This document shows, piece by piece, positions 1-10,845 of a stretch of 64,000 nucleotides of DNA. Under the pieces are notes generated by a model. That model searched no databases. It had not been told where the DNA came from and was given only the letters and a program-made list of their open reading frames with translations. A program made the translations under genes and the position numbers. This DNA comes from Tolypeutes matacus (Eukaryota; Chordata; Mammalia; Cingulata; Chlamyphoridae): positions 33,600,083 to 33,664,082 of the forward strand of contig JAKSZT010054334.1 of NCBI GenBank assembly GCA_026826555.1, given 5' to 3'. How positions within the stretch are numbered: the first letter of the stretch is position 1; every line of letters starts with the position of its first letter.

Positions 1-40
1 TCTAAACTCAATTACTTCCTGTTCAAGTGCATCGCGTTCA
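1..40 (-). CDS. PIBF1: PIBF1 coding exon, 5' part only (cut by window edge)
   Basis: On the minus strand the intron ends ..TTTTAATAG and the exon opens with T, which completes a serine codon (AG|T) begun by the exon at 15203-15070. It then reads ERDALEQEVIEFR, matching the segment that follows DKVKS in PIBF1; human has a leucine where F is read. The acceptor AG lies at 42-41. The first 40 bases of the exon are visible and the rest is outside the window. PIBF1, also called CEP90, is a long coiled-coil protein of centriolar satellites and centrioles needed for cilium formation, and was first described as a progesterone-induced factor. Assignment rests on recognised peptide, phase continuity and order. 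Confidence 0.9.
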
Positions 41-1156
41 CTATTAAAATAAAATTAAAATACTGTGTAAATTTTACACCCCCCCCCTTTTTACATCCCT
101 TTTTACAGAGAACATTTTAAAAGGTTTGCTGTTTTAGGAAACAGAGAAAACCCATAGCAGTGATGCAGTGGTCTCATTCTATGTATCAAATGTCTACTTG
201 TTAAATTTAGGAGAGACGGTGTTCAAAATCTTGTTCACATTCATAAATATGAATTTAAAATATAAATATGTAAACTACACTAACCAGTAAATAACAGAAC
301 TTCCTAAGATACACTGTGGTATCTTTTCACTAATTTTCTTTAATCTTATCTTGAAGCCAAACTTTTAAGGAATTTATAGGTGGCTCTAGCTTTCAGTTCA
401 GTTAGGTTAAAAAAAAAAATACTTAAAATTTATTTTTCAAGATTGCAAAATAGAAACAAAGGAAGGCATTCTTGTGACTATTTCATTCACAAATTATGAT
501 TACCCAGGGACTATGATTACTATTTTCAGACCATCTCGCTCTCCAAAAACAGAAAAACCAAAGAATTAGACTGAAACCTACAGTGAGCATCTAAAAAATA
601 AGCAGAAAAATGGATTTATTAACGCATTAACTAATCAACTGCAGTCAGGAGCAGTGCATTTGCATTTTATTTCATCTACCTACCTATGGAAAATGGATGC
701 TAAAAATTATTTTTCTTTACTTCAGCTTTTCAATAATTCATGTAAAAAGTTTTGCTTTTTTCTCATTAATAAGTTGTGTTTATTGAATGGAGAAAAACAC
801 AAACCGAAAAATAAGAATCACAGGTAAACCCGCCAACTAAAGAAAACTATCATTTTGGTATATATAACACAATTATTTTGTGCTTTTATATGCAAATATT
901 TCTATGCTAACAAGGTAAGATGCATTTTCTTATGTGAAAAAATAATTACAAAGCATGAAATTTGCAATACAATACAATCATGAACTTGCCACCTGTAATT
1001 AACAATAGCTAACATTTGCCCATATTTGCATTAATAATTTGTTTTGCTTATTAAAAAGAGAAAGCATTACAGGTAAACCTGAAGTCCTCTATATTTTCCT
1101 CACTGCTCCTATACTATCTCCCTAGATATAATCATGAATTTAGTGTGTTTCTGTAA
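41..1156. other. PIBF1 intron, no recognised element
   Basis: AT-rich intronic sequence with no open frame of note and no repeat that I can name. A C8 run near 80-87 and an A11 run near 410 are the only simple-sequence features. Confidence 0.6.
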
Positions 1157-3460
1157 CATGTGTTTTTAAAACAGTATTATTGATACATATTAATAAAGCA
1201 TAAATCCATCTGAAGTATACAAAAAGTGGTATCTTGTATAATCACATAGTTGTGCATTCATCACTTCAATCACTATTACAGCATTTTCATTATTCCAATA
1301 ATAATAAAAAAACCAAAAAACAAAGAAACCCGCATCACCTCTCAATCCCTCTCTGCTTCCACTGACATACATAGCTGCTGTTCTGTTTTTTGAAACTTTA
1401 TTTTGTTCATTTAATAACTGAAAATATAAACAATTAAAAACTAAAAAAAAACCAAAAACAACACAGTTTACTAAAAGCATACATTACTCAATTAAATGTA
1501 CTGGATACATATGAAATTTAAAAAAAATTATACAATATGTTATACAATATATTTGGTTCATAGTAACACATTCATACAGTATTTGTCCTTTTGAGTCTGG
1601 CTTGCTTCGCTCAACATAATGTCCTCCAGGTTCAGCCATGTTGTCATATGCTTTACGACTTCATTTCTTCTTACAGCTGCATAATATTCCATCATGTGAA
1701 TAGACCACAGTTTATCCATTCATCTGTTGATGGACAGCTGGGTTGTATCCAACTTTTGGCAATCGTGAATAATGTCACTATGAATATTGGTGTGCAGATG
1801 TCACTGCTCTAAGTTCTTCTGGGTATATACCCAGTAGTGGTATTGAAGGGTCATGTGGCAACTCTATATTCAACTTCTTTAGGAAAATGCCAAACAGTCC
1901 TCCACAGTGGCTGTACCATTCTGCATTACCACGAACAGTGAAGAAGTGTTCCTATCTATCCACATACTCTCCAACACTTGTAGTTCTTTGTCTTTTTAAT
2001 AGTGGCCATTTTGATAGGTGTGAAATGATATGTCATTGTAGTTTTGATTTGCATTTCCCTAATCATTAGTGATGTTGAGCATTTCTTCATGTGTGGTTTT
2101 GCCATTTGTATTTCTTCTTTAGAGAAATGTCTATTCAAGTCTTTTGCCTATTTATTAATTGGGTCGTTTGCCTTTTTATTGAGTTGTAATATCTCTTTAT
2201 ATACCCTGGATATTAAACCCTTATCGGATATGTGACTTCCAAATATTTTCTCCCATTGAGTTGGCTGCCTTTTCACCCTTTTGACAAAGTCCTGTGAGGT
2301 GTAAAAGTGTTGAATTTTGAGGAGGTCCCATTTATATATATATTTTTTGTTGTTGCACATGCTTTGGGTGTAAGGTCCAAGAATCCACCACCAACTATAA
2401 GGTCTTGAAGAGGTTTCCCTACATTTTCTTCTAGCAGTTTTATAGTCCTGGCTTTTATATTTAGGTCCTTGATCCATTTTGACTTGATTCTCATATAGGG
2501 AGTGAGATAAAGGTCCTCTTTCATTCTCTTCATTCTTTTGGTTACTATATCCAATTGTCCCAGCAACATTTGTTGAAGAGACTGCTTTGTCCATTAACAT
2601 GGACTAGGAAGGTTTGTCAAAAACCAGTTGACTGTATAGGTGAGGGTTTATTTCTGGGTTCTCAATTCTATTCCACAGATCGATGTGTCTATCTTTATGC
2701 CAGTACCATGCTGCTTTGCCCACTGTAGCTTTGTAACATGTTTCAAGGTCAGGCAGTGAAATTCCTCCCACTTTGCTCTTCTTTTTTAGAATGCTTTTGG
2801 CTATTTGGGTGCACTTACCCTTCCAAATGAATTTGGCAATTGCCTTTTCTAATTCTGTAAAGTAAGCTATTGGGATTTTGATTGGTATTGCACTGAATCT
2901 ATAAATCAGTTTGGGTTAAGATTGACATCTTCACGATATTTATTCTTCCTATCCATGAACACAGAATGCCTTTCCATTTGTTTAGGTCTTTTTAAATTTC
3001 TTGTAGCATTGTTTTGTAGTTTTCTGCATATAGGTCCTGTACTTCTAGTAATTCCTAGGTATTTGAGTCTTTTTGTTGCCATTGAAAATGGAATTTTCCC
3101 CCTGATTTTATCCTCAGATTGCTCAGTGCTAGTGTACACAAACATAACTGATTTTTGCATGTTGATCTTGTATCCTGCCACTTTGCTAAAGTCATTTATT
3201 AGTTCAAGTAGCTTTTCAAGGATACTTCAGGATTTTCTAAGTACAGTGTCATGTCATCCACAAACAGTGAGAGTTTTACTTCCTCTCTTCCTATCTGGAT
3301 GCCTTTAATTTTTTTTTTCTTGTCTAATTGCCCTAACTAGAACTTCAAGTACAATATTGAATAACAAGAGTGACAGTGGGCATCCTTGTCTTGTTCCTGA
3401 TCTTAGAGGGAAAGCTTTCAACCTTTCCCCATTGAGTATGATGTTGGCTGTGTGTCTTTT

Positions 3461-3646
3461 ATTTTATTTTTTTTTAAAGATTTTATTTATTTATTCATTT
3501 ATCCCCCCCTTGCTGCTTGTGCTCACTGGGTCAGCTAACCACGCCGTGCGGGCGGGCTTGCCTTCACCAGGAGGCCCCGGGAACTGAACCCGGGGCCTCC
3601 CATATGGTAAACGGGAGCCCTACTGATTGAGCCACAGCCGCTTCCC
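3461..3646 (-). mobile_element. DAS-type SINE (monomer with about 100-bp body)
   Basis: The minus strand reads GGGAAGCGGCTGTGGCTCAA.. (box A), a ..GGTTCAGTTCCC-like box B, GGGGCCTCCTGGTGAAGGC, a body and an A-rich tail with AAATAAATAAAATC. The target duplication TGTGTGTCTTTT (3449-3460) recurs as TGTGTGTTTTTC (3647-3658). It is inserted in L1-A ORF2. Confidence 0.92.
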
Positions 3647-4175
3647 TGTGTGTTTTTCATATATGCCTTTTATCATATTGAGGAATTTTCCTTCTATTCT
3701 TAACTTTTCAAGTGTTTTTATCAAAAAGGATGCTGGATTTTGTTGAATGCCTTTTCTGCATTGATTGAGATGATCATGTGTTTTTTTTCCTTCAACTTGT
3801 TAATGTGGTGCATTATGTTGATTGATTTTCTTATGTTAAATCAGCTTTGCATACCAGAAATAAATCCCACTTGGTAATGATGTAGAAGTCTTTTGATATG
3901 CTGTTGGTTTCGATTTGCAAGTATTTTGTTGAGAATTTTTGCATCTATGGTCATTAGAGAGATTGCTCTGTAATTTTCTTTTCTTGTATAATCTTTATCT
4001 GGCTTTGGTATAAGGGTGATGTTGGCTTCATAATATGTGTTTGGATAATTTTCCCTCCTCTTCAATTTTTTAAAAGAGTTTAAACAAGATTGGTGTTAAT
4101 TCTTTTCAAAATGCTTGGTAGAATTCACCTGTGAAGCCATCTGATGGTCCTGGACTTTTCTTTGCTGGGAGATTT

Positions 4176-4357
4176 TTTTTTTTTTTTAAGATTTTATTTA
4201 TTTATTCATTTATCCCCCCCTTGCTGCTTGTGCTCGCCGGGTCAGCCAACCACGCCGTACGGGCGGGCCCGCCCTCACCAGGAGGCCCCGAGAACCAAAC
4301 CCAGGGCCTCCTATATGGTAAACGGGAGCCCTACTGATTGAGCCACAGCCACTTCCC
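4176..4357 (-). mobile_element. DAS-type SINE, sister copy of the one at 3461-3646
   Basis: It has the same subfamily structure as the copy 700 bases away. The duplication GCTGGGAGATTT is perfect at 4164-4175 and 4360-4371. The clean duplication suggests a fairly recent insertion into an older L1. Confidence 0.93.
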
Positions 4358-5642
4358 CTGCTGGGAGATTTCTGATGATGATTTTAATCTCCTTAAATGT
4401 GATTGGTTTGTTAAGTTCTTGTATTTCTTGTAGTGTCAGTGTAGGCTGTTTGTGCATTTCTAGGAATTTGTCCATTTCATCTAGGTTGTCTAGTTTGTTG
4501 GTATACAGTTTCTCATAATATCCTTTTATGGTTACTATTTACATGCAGTATCCTTTTCTAACCTTTCATTTTCAGCCAATTTGTATCCCTGGGTCTAAGG
4601 TTACTTTCTTGTAATTAGCATATGGATGGCTGATGTTTTTTTCATCCATTCTGTCAGCCTGTATCTTTTGACTGGGTGAAGTTTAATCCATTCACATTCA
4701 ATGATATCACTGTAAATGCACTATTTACTTCCTCCATTTTATTGTTTGGTTTTCATATGTCATATCTTATTTTTGTCTGTCTTTTTACTCTTTTGGTCAT
4801 CCTTTCTGCTATTATTTCTTCTATACTCTCGTCCGTACCTGTCTCTCCTGTCTGTTTCTTTCAGATTCTAAGGCTTCCTTTAATATTTCCTGCAAAGGTG
4901 GTTTCTTAATTGTAAACTCTTAGTTTCTGTTTGTTTGTGAATATTTTATACTCACCTTCATATCTGAAGGACAATATTGCTGGATAATTTCAGGCTGCAG
5001 CACTCCTTTTAGTATCCCTTGTAGTTCTGTTCTTTTAGTAACATACTCTCTCAGATTTTGTATTTCTGTGAAGACTTTAAACTCACTCTCATTTTTGAAG
5101 GACAGTTTTGCTCTACAGGATTCTTGGCTGGCAGTTTTTTCTCCTTCACTACCTTAAACACATCATACCACTTTCTTTTCGCCTACATGGTTTCTGATGA
5201 GAGGCTGGCACTTAATCTTATTGAGGCTCCCTTGTATATGATGCTTTGCTTTTCTCTTGCTGCTTTCAGAATCTTTTCTATCTCTGATATTTGTCATTAT
5301 GAATAGTAGATGTTCCAGAATAGGTCTATTTGGATTTATTCTGTTTGGGGTGCTTTGTCCTTCTTGGATATCTTGGATATTGAGATTTAAGAGTTGGGAA
5401 GTTTTCAGTCATTATTTCCTCAAATATTCTTTCTGCCCCTTTTCCATTCTCTTCTCTTTCTGGGACACTGATAATGCATATGTTTGTGTGTTTCACGCTG
5501 TCATTCAATTCCCTGAGAGCCTGTTCCTTTTTTTCCATTCTTTCCTCTTTCTGTTCTGTCTTTTCTAGTTCAGATGTTCTGTCCTCAATATCATTAATTC
5601 TCTCTTCAAGCAATTCAAATCTGATATGTGCCTCTAAACTAT

Positions 5643-6477
5643 TTTTTAAACAATTTATTGAAGTATATCATTCATACATGAACATACATAAACTACAAGT
5701 GTTCAGTAAACATTGTGAACTTATAAAACAAACATGCATAACATCATACAGGCCTCCCACACATCACTCCCCGCCCCAAACCACCTGCATCTTTGTGAAA
5801 CATTTGTTAACAAATCATGAAAGAGCATCGTCAAAGTAGTATCACTGTATCTTCCTCCCCTAAACATTTTTTAAGGATTTATTTAATTTACTTTTATCCA
5901 TTTTTACCCCTCCCCCCACTTTTGCTGTTTCTGTGTCCATTCACTAGGCAACTCTGTGTCCGTTTCCTGCCCTCTTTTCTCATCCTTCTCCTCATATCTT
6001 CACTGGGATTCGATCCTTGGAATCTCCGATGTGCGAGAGAAGCATCCTACTGCCTGTGCCACCTTAGTTCCTGGTTTTTCAGTGCATCTCGTCTTGGCTC
6101 TCCCTGTGTCACTCTCCCGTTATGCCATCATCTTGCTGCATGGTTCTCAGGGCCTGGCGGCGCACCCGCACACATGGCCTGGTGGCCCACATGCCTTCTA
6201 TATTTTTCTTTTTTAAATTTTTACCGGGAGGTCCCGGGGATCGGACCCAGGTCCCTCCATATGGGAGATGGATACCCAACTCCCCAATCCACACTTGTTG
6301 TCCAAAGACACCCAAAGTTATAGTCTTTTCCCATACAGGATGGTCATATAATAAATCAGGCTTAGTTTATCACCAGTATTCTAAAACCTAGACCTAGGGA
6401 GAAAAACTAGGTCTGGGGATACATGCATGGTTTCTATAATAGCGAATGTATAGCCTACCCTTATTATTACAAAATCA
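5643..6477 (-). mobile_element. 5'-truncated L1 tail (3' UTR only) inside L1-A ORF1
   Basis: The block 5643-5862 is the reverse of a 3' UTR end also seen in sense at 39900-39990 (TATACTTCAATAAATTGTTT). The block 6304-6477 looks like the upstream part of the same kind of 3' UTR. A dimeric SINE separates the two pieces. The net L1 length is about 390 bp. Confidence 0.65.
5866..6303 (-). mobile_element. Dimeric DAS-type SINE, two tRNA-like heads
   Basis: The minus strand shows a degraded first head (ATGGAGGGACCTGGGTCCGA, then CCCGGGACCTCCCGGTA), a spacer, and a second head with GAGATTCCAAGGATCGAATC and a short A-rich tail. It has the same architecture as the plus-strand copy at 39320-39765. Confidence 0.85.
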
Positions 6478-7619
6478 GGCCAGCAAGAATATTTTTAATC
6501 TCATCCATCGTGTCTTTCATTCCCATAAGCTCTGTTACTTTCTTTGTAGGCTTCCAAATTGTTCTTTATGCTCACCCAGTGTCTTTGTAATATCTTTTAT
6601 CTCTTTAATCATATTTTCCTTTAATTCTTTGAATTGATTTATGAGATTTGTGTGATTATCACTGATTAGCTGTCTTAAATCCTGTATGTCAACAGGATAT
6701 TTGGTTTGTTCTTTTGGGTGGGGCCATCTCTTCCTGTTTCCTAGTATGGCTTGTAATTTTTTGCTGATGTCTAGGCATCTGAATATTTTTGTGAATTTAC
6801 TTTGATGATCAATTTCTCTCCCTTGCATACTCCTGCACCTCCCACCCCCATGGCCCTTCTTTGATTTTTGGTTCAACAAACCAAAAAATTGCCTTTAAAA
6901 CTGCCCAGCTTACATTGTCAAAATTGGACCAGGGACTCACTAATGGGGTGCTGATTTTCTCCCAGGAGCTGGGACTAAAGAGAGACCTTAAAGTAGTTTT
7001 TTTTCCTTACAGTTTCATGGCTAGTCAGCAGATGTTGCTCGTCAGCGAATCTTTCTATGGAGGTGTTTTTCTTTTAACCTCCACTTGCCCATGTTTATGG
7101 TCTGGCCAGAGCTGAGATTCAAATCAGACTCTGCTGGCTGAATTTACTGAAGAGAAACCACTCTCCACCCTCTGACGCACCATGCCTCTTCCCTTGAAAC
7201 AGCTGATGGGGATGAAAATATCTGTTCCCCTCTCAGTTGGCTGCAGTGAGCCAGGGCCTTTATCTAAGCTTAATGTCTTGAGGGATGGGGATGGGTGCCC
7301 TTCCTGGCTGCCACAGGGATTTAATAACTCACGTTTGTTGTTTTGGGTTTTTCGTTTCTCTGGCCCTCACCCTCCTGGGGGTTATACAGCACTGTCCTGG
7401 TCTGCTGACTGCCAAAGAAGGTACCTCAGATAGCTTTTGTCCCTTTCTCCTGTGTTTATGTGAAAGAGATGTGCTCTGCCTGCCTACTCCAATGACACCT
7501 TCCTAGAACTCCATACCATGTTTTTTAAAAAATACTTTTACTATTTATACATGTATAACACTGTTTTTTGTTTTTTATTATTTATATGTGTTTTGAGATT
7601 TACACAGTATAGTAAGCAT

Positions 7620-7745
7620 GGTTTTGCATTTTGCTTTCTTAAAACTTTTATTTTGAAATAATTTTAAACTTATGGAATTGCAAAAATAGCACAGAAATCC
7701 CATGTACTATTCACCCAGATAAAACAATTATATTAAATATTTTGT
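7620..7745 (-). mobile_element. Old L1M-type 3' end fragment
   Basis: TTTATTTTGAAATAATTTTAAAC..ATTGCAAAAATAGCACAGA is the reverse of the end shared by many old mammalian L1M copies (TGTACTATTCACCCAG-like end). Diverged. Confidence 0.55.
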
Positions 7746-7934
7746 CATGGACAAAAGACTTGAATAGACATTTATCCAAAGAAGAAATACAAATGGCAAA
7801 GAACACATGAAAAAGTGTTCAACATCACTAATGATTAGGGAAATGCAAGTCAAAACTACGATGTGATATTATTTCACACCTATCAGAATGGGCACTATTA
7901 AAAAGATAGAGAACTAAAGTGTTGGAGAGGATAT

Positions 7935-8307
7935 TGTATTAGTCAGCCAAAGGGTTGCTGATGCAAAATACCAGAAATCTGTTGGCATTTATAAAAGGTA
8001 TTTATTTGAGGTAGAAGCATACAGTCACAAGGCCATAAAGCGTAAGTTACTTCCCTCACCAAATTCTGTTGCTACATGCTGGAGCAATATGGCTGCTGAC
8101 ATCTGCAAGGGTTCAGCCTCCCTCTTCCTCTTAAGGCTCCATGAGGGAAGCGGCTGTGGCTCAATCAGTAGGGCTCCCGTTTACCATATGGGAGGCCCCG
8201 GGTTCGGTTCCTGGGGCCTCCTGGTGAAGGCAAGCCCGCCCACACGGCGTGGTTAGCTGACCCAGTGAGCACAAGCAGCAAGGGGGGGATAAATGAATAA
8301 ATAAATA

Positions 8308-8343
<36 letters not shown>

Positions 8344-8802
8344 CTCCATGGTCCCAGCTTCTTCCAATACCAGCTGTAGGCTGGGATAAGTCTCATCTCC
8401 CTCCCAGGACTCATTCCTTTCTGGGCTCAGCTGCTCTGTTCTCTCCACAAGGCAGCTGTAGACTATCAGGCTCTCTCTCTGCCCAGGGCCTCTGCCATGT
8501 CTATTGAGACGTCTCTATTAACTCTGTGTTCTTCTCCTGTGTGTTTACTTCCCAGGGTTCCAGCATCAAAAACTCCAAATAACTCCTCTGCCATTAGTTT
8601 TCTCTGAGTCCCTACCCACCAAGGGGGCAGGGACTCAATATCCCACTGACAAGGCCCAATCAAAGCTCTAAATACAACTCAATCAAGTAAAAGTGAAACC
8701 TCTGAATCCAATACAATCTAATATGCCCAGAGGAACAGACCAGTTCACAAACACAATCCATTATCTATTTCTGAAATTCATAAACAATATCAAACTGCTA
8801 CA
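7935..8802 (-). mobile_element. Solo LTR (ERVL/MaLR-like), carries a SINE
   Basis: On the minus strand it begins TGTAGCAGTTTGATATTG and ends ..ACTAATACA, so it has TG..CA termini. The flanking 5-mers are GATAT (7930-7934) and GATGT (8803-8807), one mismatch; 5-bp duplications are typical of ERVL-class elements. AATAAATACC near the end is the likely poly(A) signal. The net length without the SINE is about 670 bp. It has the same family as 24756-25306, 25587-26273 and 41351-41975. Confidence 0.8.
8144..8339 (+). mobile_element. DAS-type SINE in the LTR
   Basis: The head reads GGGAAGCGGCTGTGGCTCAA and GGTTCGGTTCCTGGGGCC, followed by the standard body and a long A tail (about 28 A). The duplication AAGGCTCCATG is exact at 8133-8143 and 8340-8350. 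The intact long tail suggests youth. Confidence 0.94.
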
Positions 8803-9489
8803 GATGTGGAGAGATAGAAACACTTATTCACTGTTGGTAGGAATGTAGAATGGTACAGCCACTGTGGAGGACTGTTTGGTAGTTCCTAAAGAGTTGAATA
8901 CAGATTTGCCACATGACACTGCAATACCACTATTGGGTATACACCCAGAAGAACTATGAGCAGTGACACTAACAGACACCTGCATACCGATGTTCATAGT
9001 GATGTTATTCATGATTGCCAAAAGCTGGAAACAACCCACATGTCCATCAACAGATGAATGGATAAATAAACTGTGGTCTATTCACATGATGGAATATTAT
9101 GCAGCTATAAAAACAAATGAAGTCGTGAAGCATGTGACAACATGGAAGAACCTGGAGGACATTATGTTGAGTGAAGCCAGATACAAAAGGACAAATACTG
9201 TATGATTATGCTACTATGAACTATATTGTGTAAAGTATTGTATAATTCCATTTATATACAATGTAAATATAAATCAATATATAAAGATGAAATTAGATTT
9301 AGTGGTTATGTAGGGCTAGAGAAGGCATGCTAAGGGGTGTGAAGGTTTTCTTTTTGGAGTAATGAAATGGTTCTAAAATTATTTGTGGTGAGGAATGCAC
9401 AACATTGTGATTATACTAAAAGCCATGGATTACACTTTGGACAGATTGTATGGTATGAGACTAAATCTCAGTAAAACTCTTAATTATGT

Positions 9490-9750
9490 AAGAATTGCCA
9501 GAAATAGCAGCTACGTATAGCAGGGGAAACATAGAGATTGAGGTGAAGAATTTTCTTGCTTATTTGTTCATCTGTGTTTTATTATTATTATTGAAATAAT
9601 GAAAATGCCCTAATAATCCTTGAAGTGATAAATGCACAACTATGTGATTACACCAAATACCACTGATTGTGCACTTTGGATGAACTGTATGCTTTATTAT
9701 TATGTACCAATAAAAATAATTGTATTTTTTAAAAAAGAAATAAAAAATAA
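9490..9750 (+). mobile_element. Second L1 3' UTR fragment
   Basis: It repeats the pattern GATAAATGCACAACTATGTG, CACTGATTGTGCACTTTGGA, then ACCAATAAAAATAATT, an L1 3' UTR end seen also at 9390-9485 and 43420-43525. It is probably a separate insertion directly downstream of L1-H. Confidence 0.65.
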
Positions 9751-9789
9751 TAATACTTTGTCTTATTTATTCATTCCCTTTTTCTCCTA

Positions 9790-10370
9790 TATCATGCATT
9801 CTATTTGGATGCCCCTCATTTCTTCTTTGTGTGATGTTTGCTCATGATTAGATCCAGGTTAAGCACTTTGGGCAGGAATACTACAGAAGTGATAATGTGT
9901 CCTCAGTATATCACATGAAGAGGCACATGTGTCAGTTCATCCCACTATTGATATTAACTGTGATGACTTGGTTAAGGTAATGTCTTCCAGAGTTTTCACT
10001 GTAAAGGTTGCAATTAATAATAAGTTATCTGTGGGGAGATTTGAGATAGTATAAATAACCTGTTCCCTAACATACTTTTGGTTTTAGCTTCTATTGATAA
10101 TTATGAATCAATTATTACTATGAGGGATACAATATGGTAACTATCATTCTATACACATTTACTGGTGGGTATTCTATTGCAAAGAGCCTCTCTATTTATT
10201 AGTAGTATGCATTCAAGGATTCTTATTTTATTGAATCGATTAATTACTGTCATAATTCATTCTTATATACAAGTTGTACTATATTTGTGAGAATTTCTCC
10301 AGGGAATAAAAGTGGGTTTAGTTTACCTTAATATTTTTTGATCTGTCCATTTTTTAAAAACCAAGTCCTA
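9790..10370 (-). mobile_element. Ancient L1M (ME-type) 3' region
   Basis: TCAGTTCATCCCACTATTGA, TATTAACTGTGATGACTTGG, GGTAATGTCTTCCAGAG and GTTGCAATTAATAATAAG follow the reverse of a well-known old mammalian L1 3' segment, with many substitutions. From memory of the family only. Confidence 0.6.
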
Positions 10371-10470
10371 TTGAGTCATTTGGCTCTGTTGTAAATTTTT
10401 AAAAATGTATTTTAATTAAGATACTAACTCTTTTTTATGTTATAGCTTTTTCCTGATGTCCTGCTTATCA

Positions 10471-10842
10471 TTTTTTTTTTTTTTTTAAGATTTATTTATT
10501 TCTCTCTTTGTGTCCATTTGTTGTGTGTTCTTCTGTGTCTGCTTGTCTTCTCTTTAGGTAGCACCAGGAACCGACTGTGAGGTCGGTTCTAGCGAGGGAG
10601 AGAGAAACTAAATCTCTTGTGCCACCTCAGCTCTCTGGTCTGCTGTGTCTCTCACTGACTTTCCTGTGTGTGTCTTTCTGTTGTGACATCTTGCTGCGCT
10701 AGCTCTCTGCATGGGCTAACACTCCGCTCAGGCCAGCACTCCTACACAGACCAGCTTGCCTTCACCAGGACCCGGGAATCGAACCCTGAACCTCCTATAT
10801 GGTAGAAGGAAGCCCAATCGCGTGAGCCACACCTGCTTCCCT
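10471..10842 (-). mobile_element. Dimeric DAS-type SINE
   Basis: The minus strand begins GGGAAGCAGGTGTGGCTCA, with box B GGGTTCGATTCCCGGG, and continues through the spacer (GTGCTGGCCTGAGCGGAG, CAGCAAGATGTCACAAC). The second head reads GAGCTGAGGTGGCACAAGAG, followed by AAAGAGAAGACAAGCAGAC and an A tail. Candidate duplication CTGCTTATC / CTCCTCATC is weak. Confidence 0.88.
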
Positions 10843-10845
10843 CCT

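Larger units (their letters stand above)
1600..4740 (-). pseudogene. L1-A ORF2 (endonuclease-reverse transcriptase) remnant
   Basis: Read on the minus strand, the remnant starts near 4740 with an endonuclease N-terminus resembling VISLNVNGLN. It then jumps near 4530 into the reverse transcriptase N-terminal region, so several hundred bases of endonuclease are missing. The polymerase box is at 3264-3253 and reads FVDD; active L1s have FADD. The C-terminal part reaches the LEDIMLSEA-like end near 1600. Two SINEs (3461-3646, 4176-4357) and many stops break it. The intact protein would nick DNA and copy L1 RNA at the target site. Confidence 0.8.
4870..6880 (-). pseudogene. L1-A ORF1 (RNA-binding chaperone) remnant, split by a second L1 tail
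   Basis: The N-terminal half is at 6880-6478 on the minus strand: coiled-coil-like residues such as DIQDLRQLISDNHTNLINQF and KELKENMIKEIKDI. The C-terminal half, with the SVDFS-type region degraded, lies at 5640-4870. About 835 bases of foreign retroposon sit between the halves. Near its 3' end a stretch of about 130 bp appears twice (about 4870-4975 and 5010-5110), a diverged tandem duplication. ORF1 protein normally trimerises and binds L1 RNA. Confidence 0.7.
1172..7516 (-). mobile_element. L1-A: long L1 with 3' UTR, ORF2, ORF1 and 5' UTR, degraded
   Basis: Read on the minus strand, the element has a 5' UTR (about 7516-6893), ORF1 (6880-4870, interrupted), ORF2 (4740-1600, with an internal deletion) and a 3' UTR (1600-1172) with AATAA-type sequence near its end. 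It is flanked by a near-perfect duplication: CATGTGTTTTTAAAA at 1157-1171 and CATGTTTTTTAAAAA at 7517-7531, one clear mismatch. This supports a single insertion of the whole block. Two SINEs sit inside ORF2, and a second L1 tail carrying a SINE splits ORF1. It has the same orientation as PIBF1. Many stops and frameshifts show it is dead. Confidence 0.85.
7746..9485 (+). mobile_element. L1-H: 5'-truncated L1, ORF2 end plus 3' UTR, split by a solo LTR
   Basis: 7746-7934 and 8803-9250 encode the ORF2 C-terminus. The frame at 8963-9205 contains MTLTDTCIPMF, KSWKQPTCPSTDEWINKLWS and LEDIMLSEA, the conserved L1 ORF2 tail. The 3' UTR runs to about 9485. An 868-bp LTR block (7935-8802) with a 5-bp duplication divides it. 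Confidence 0.85.
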
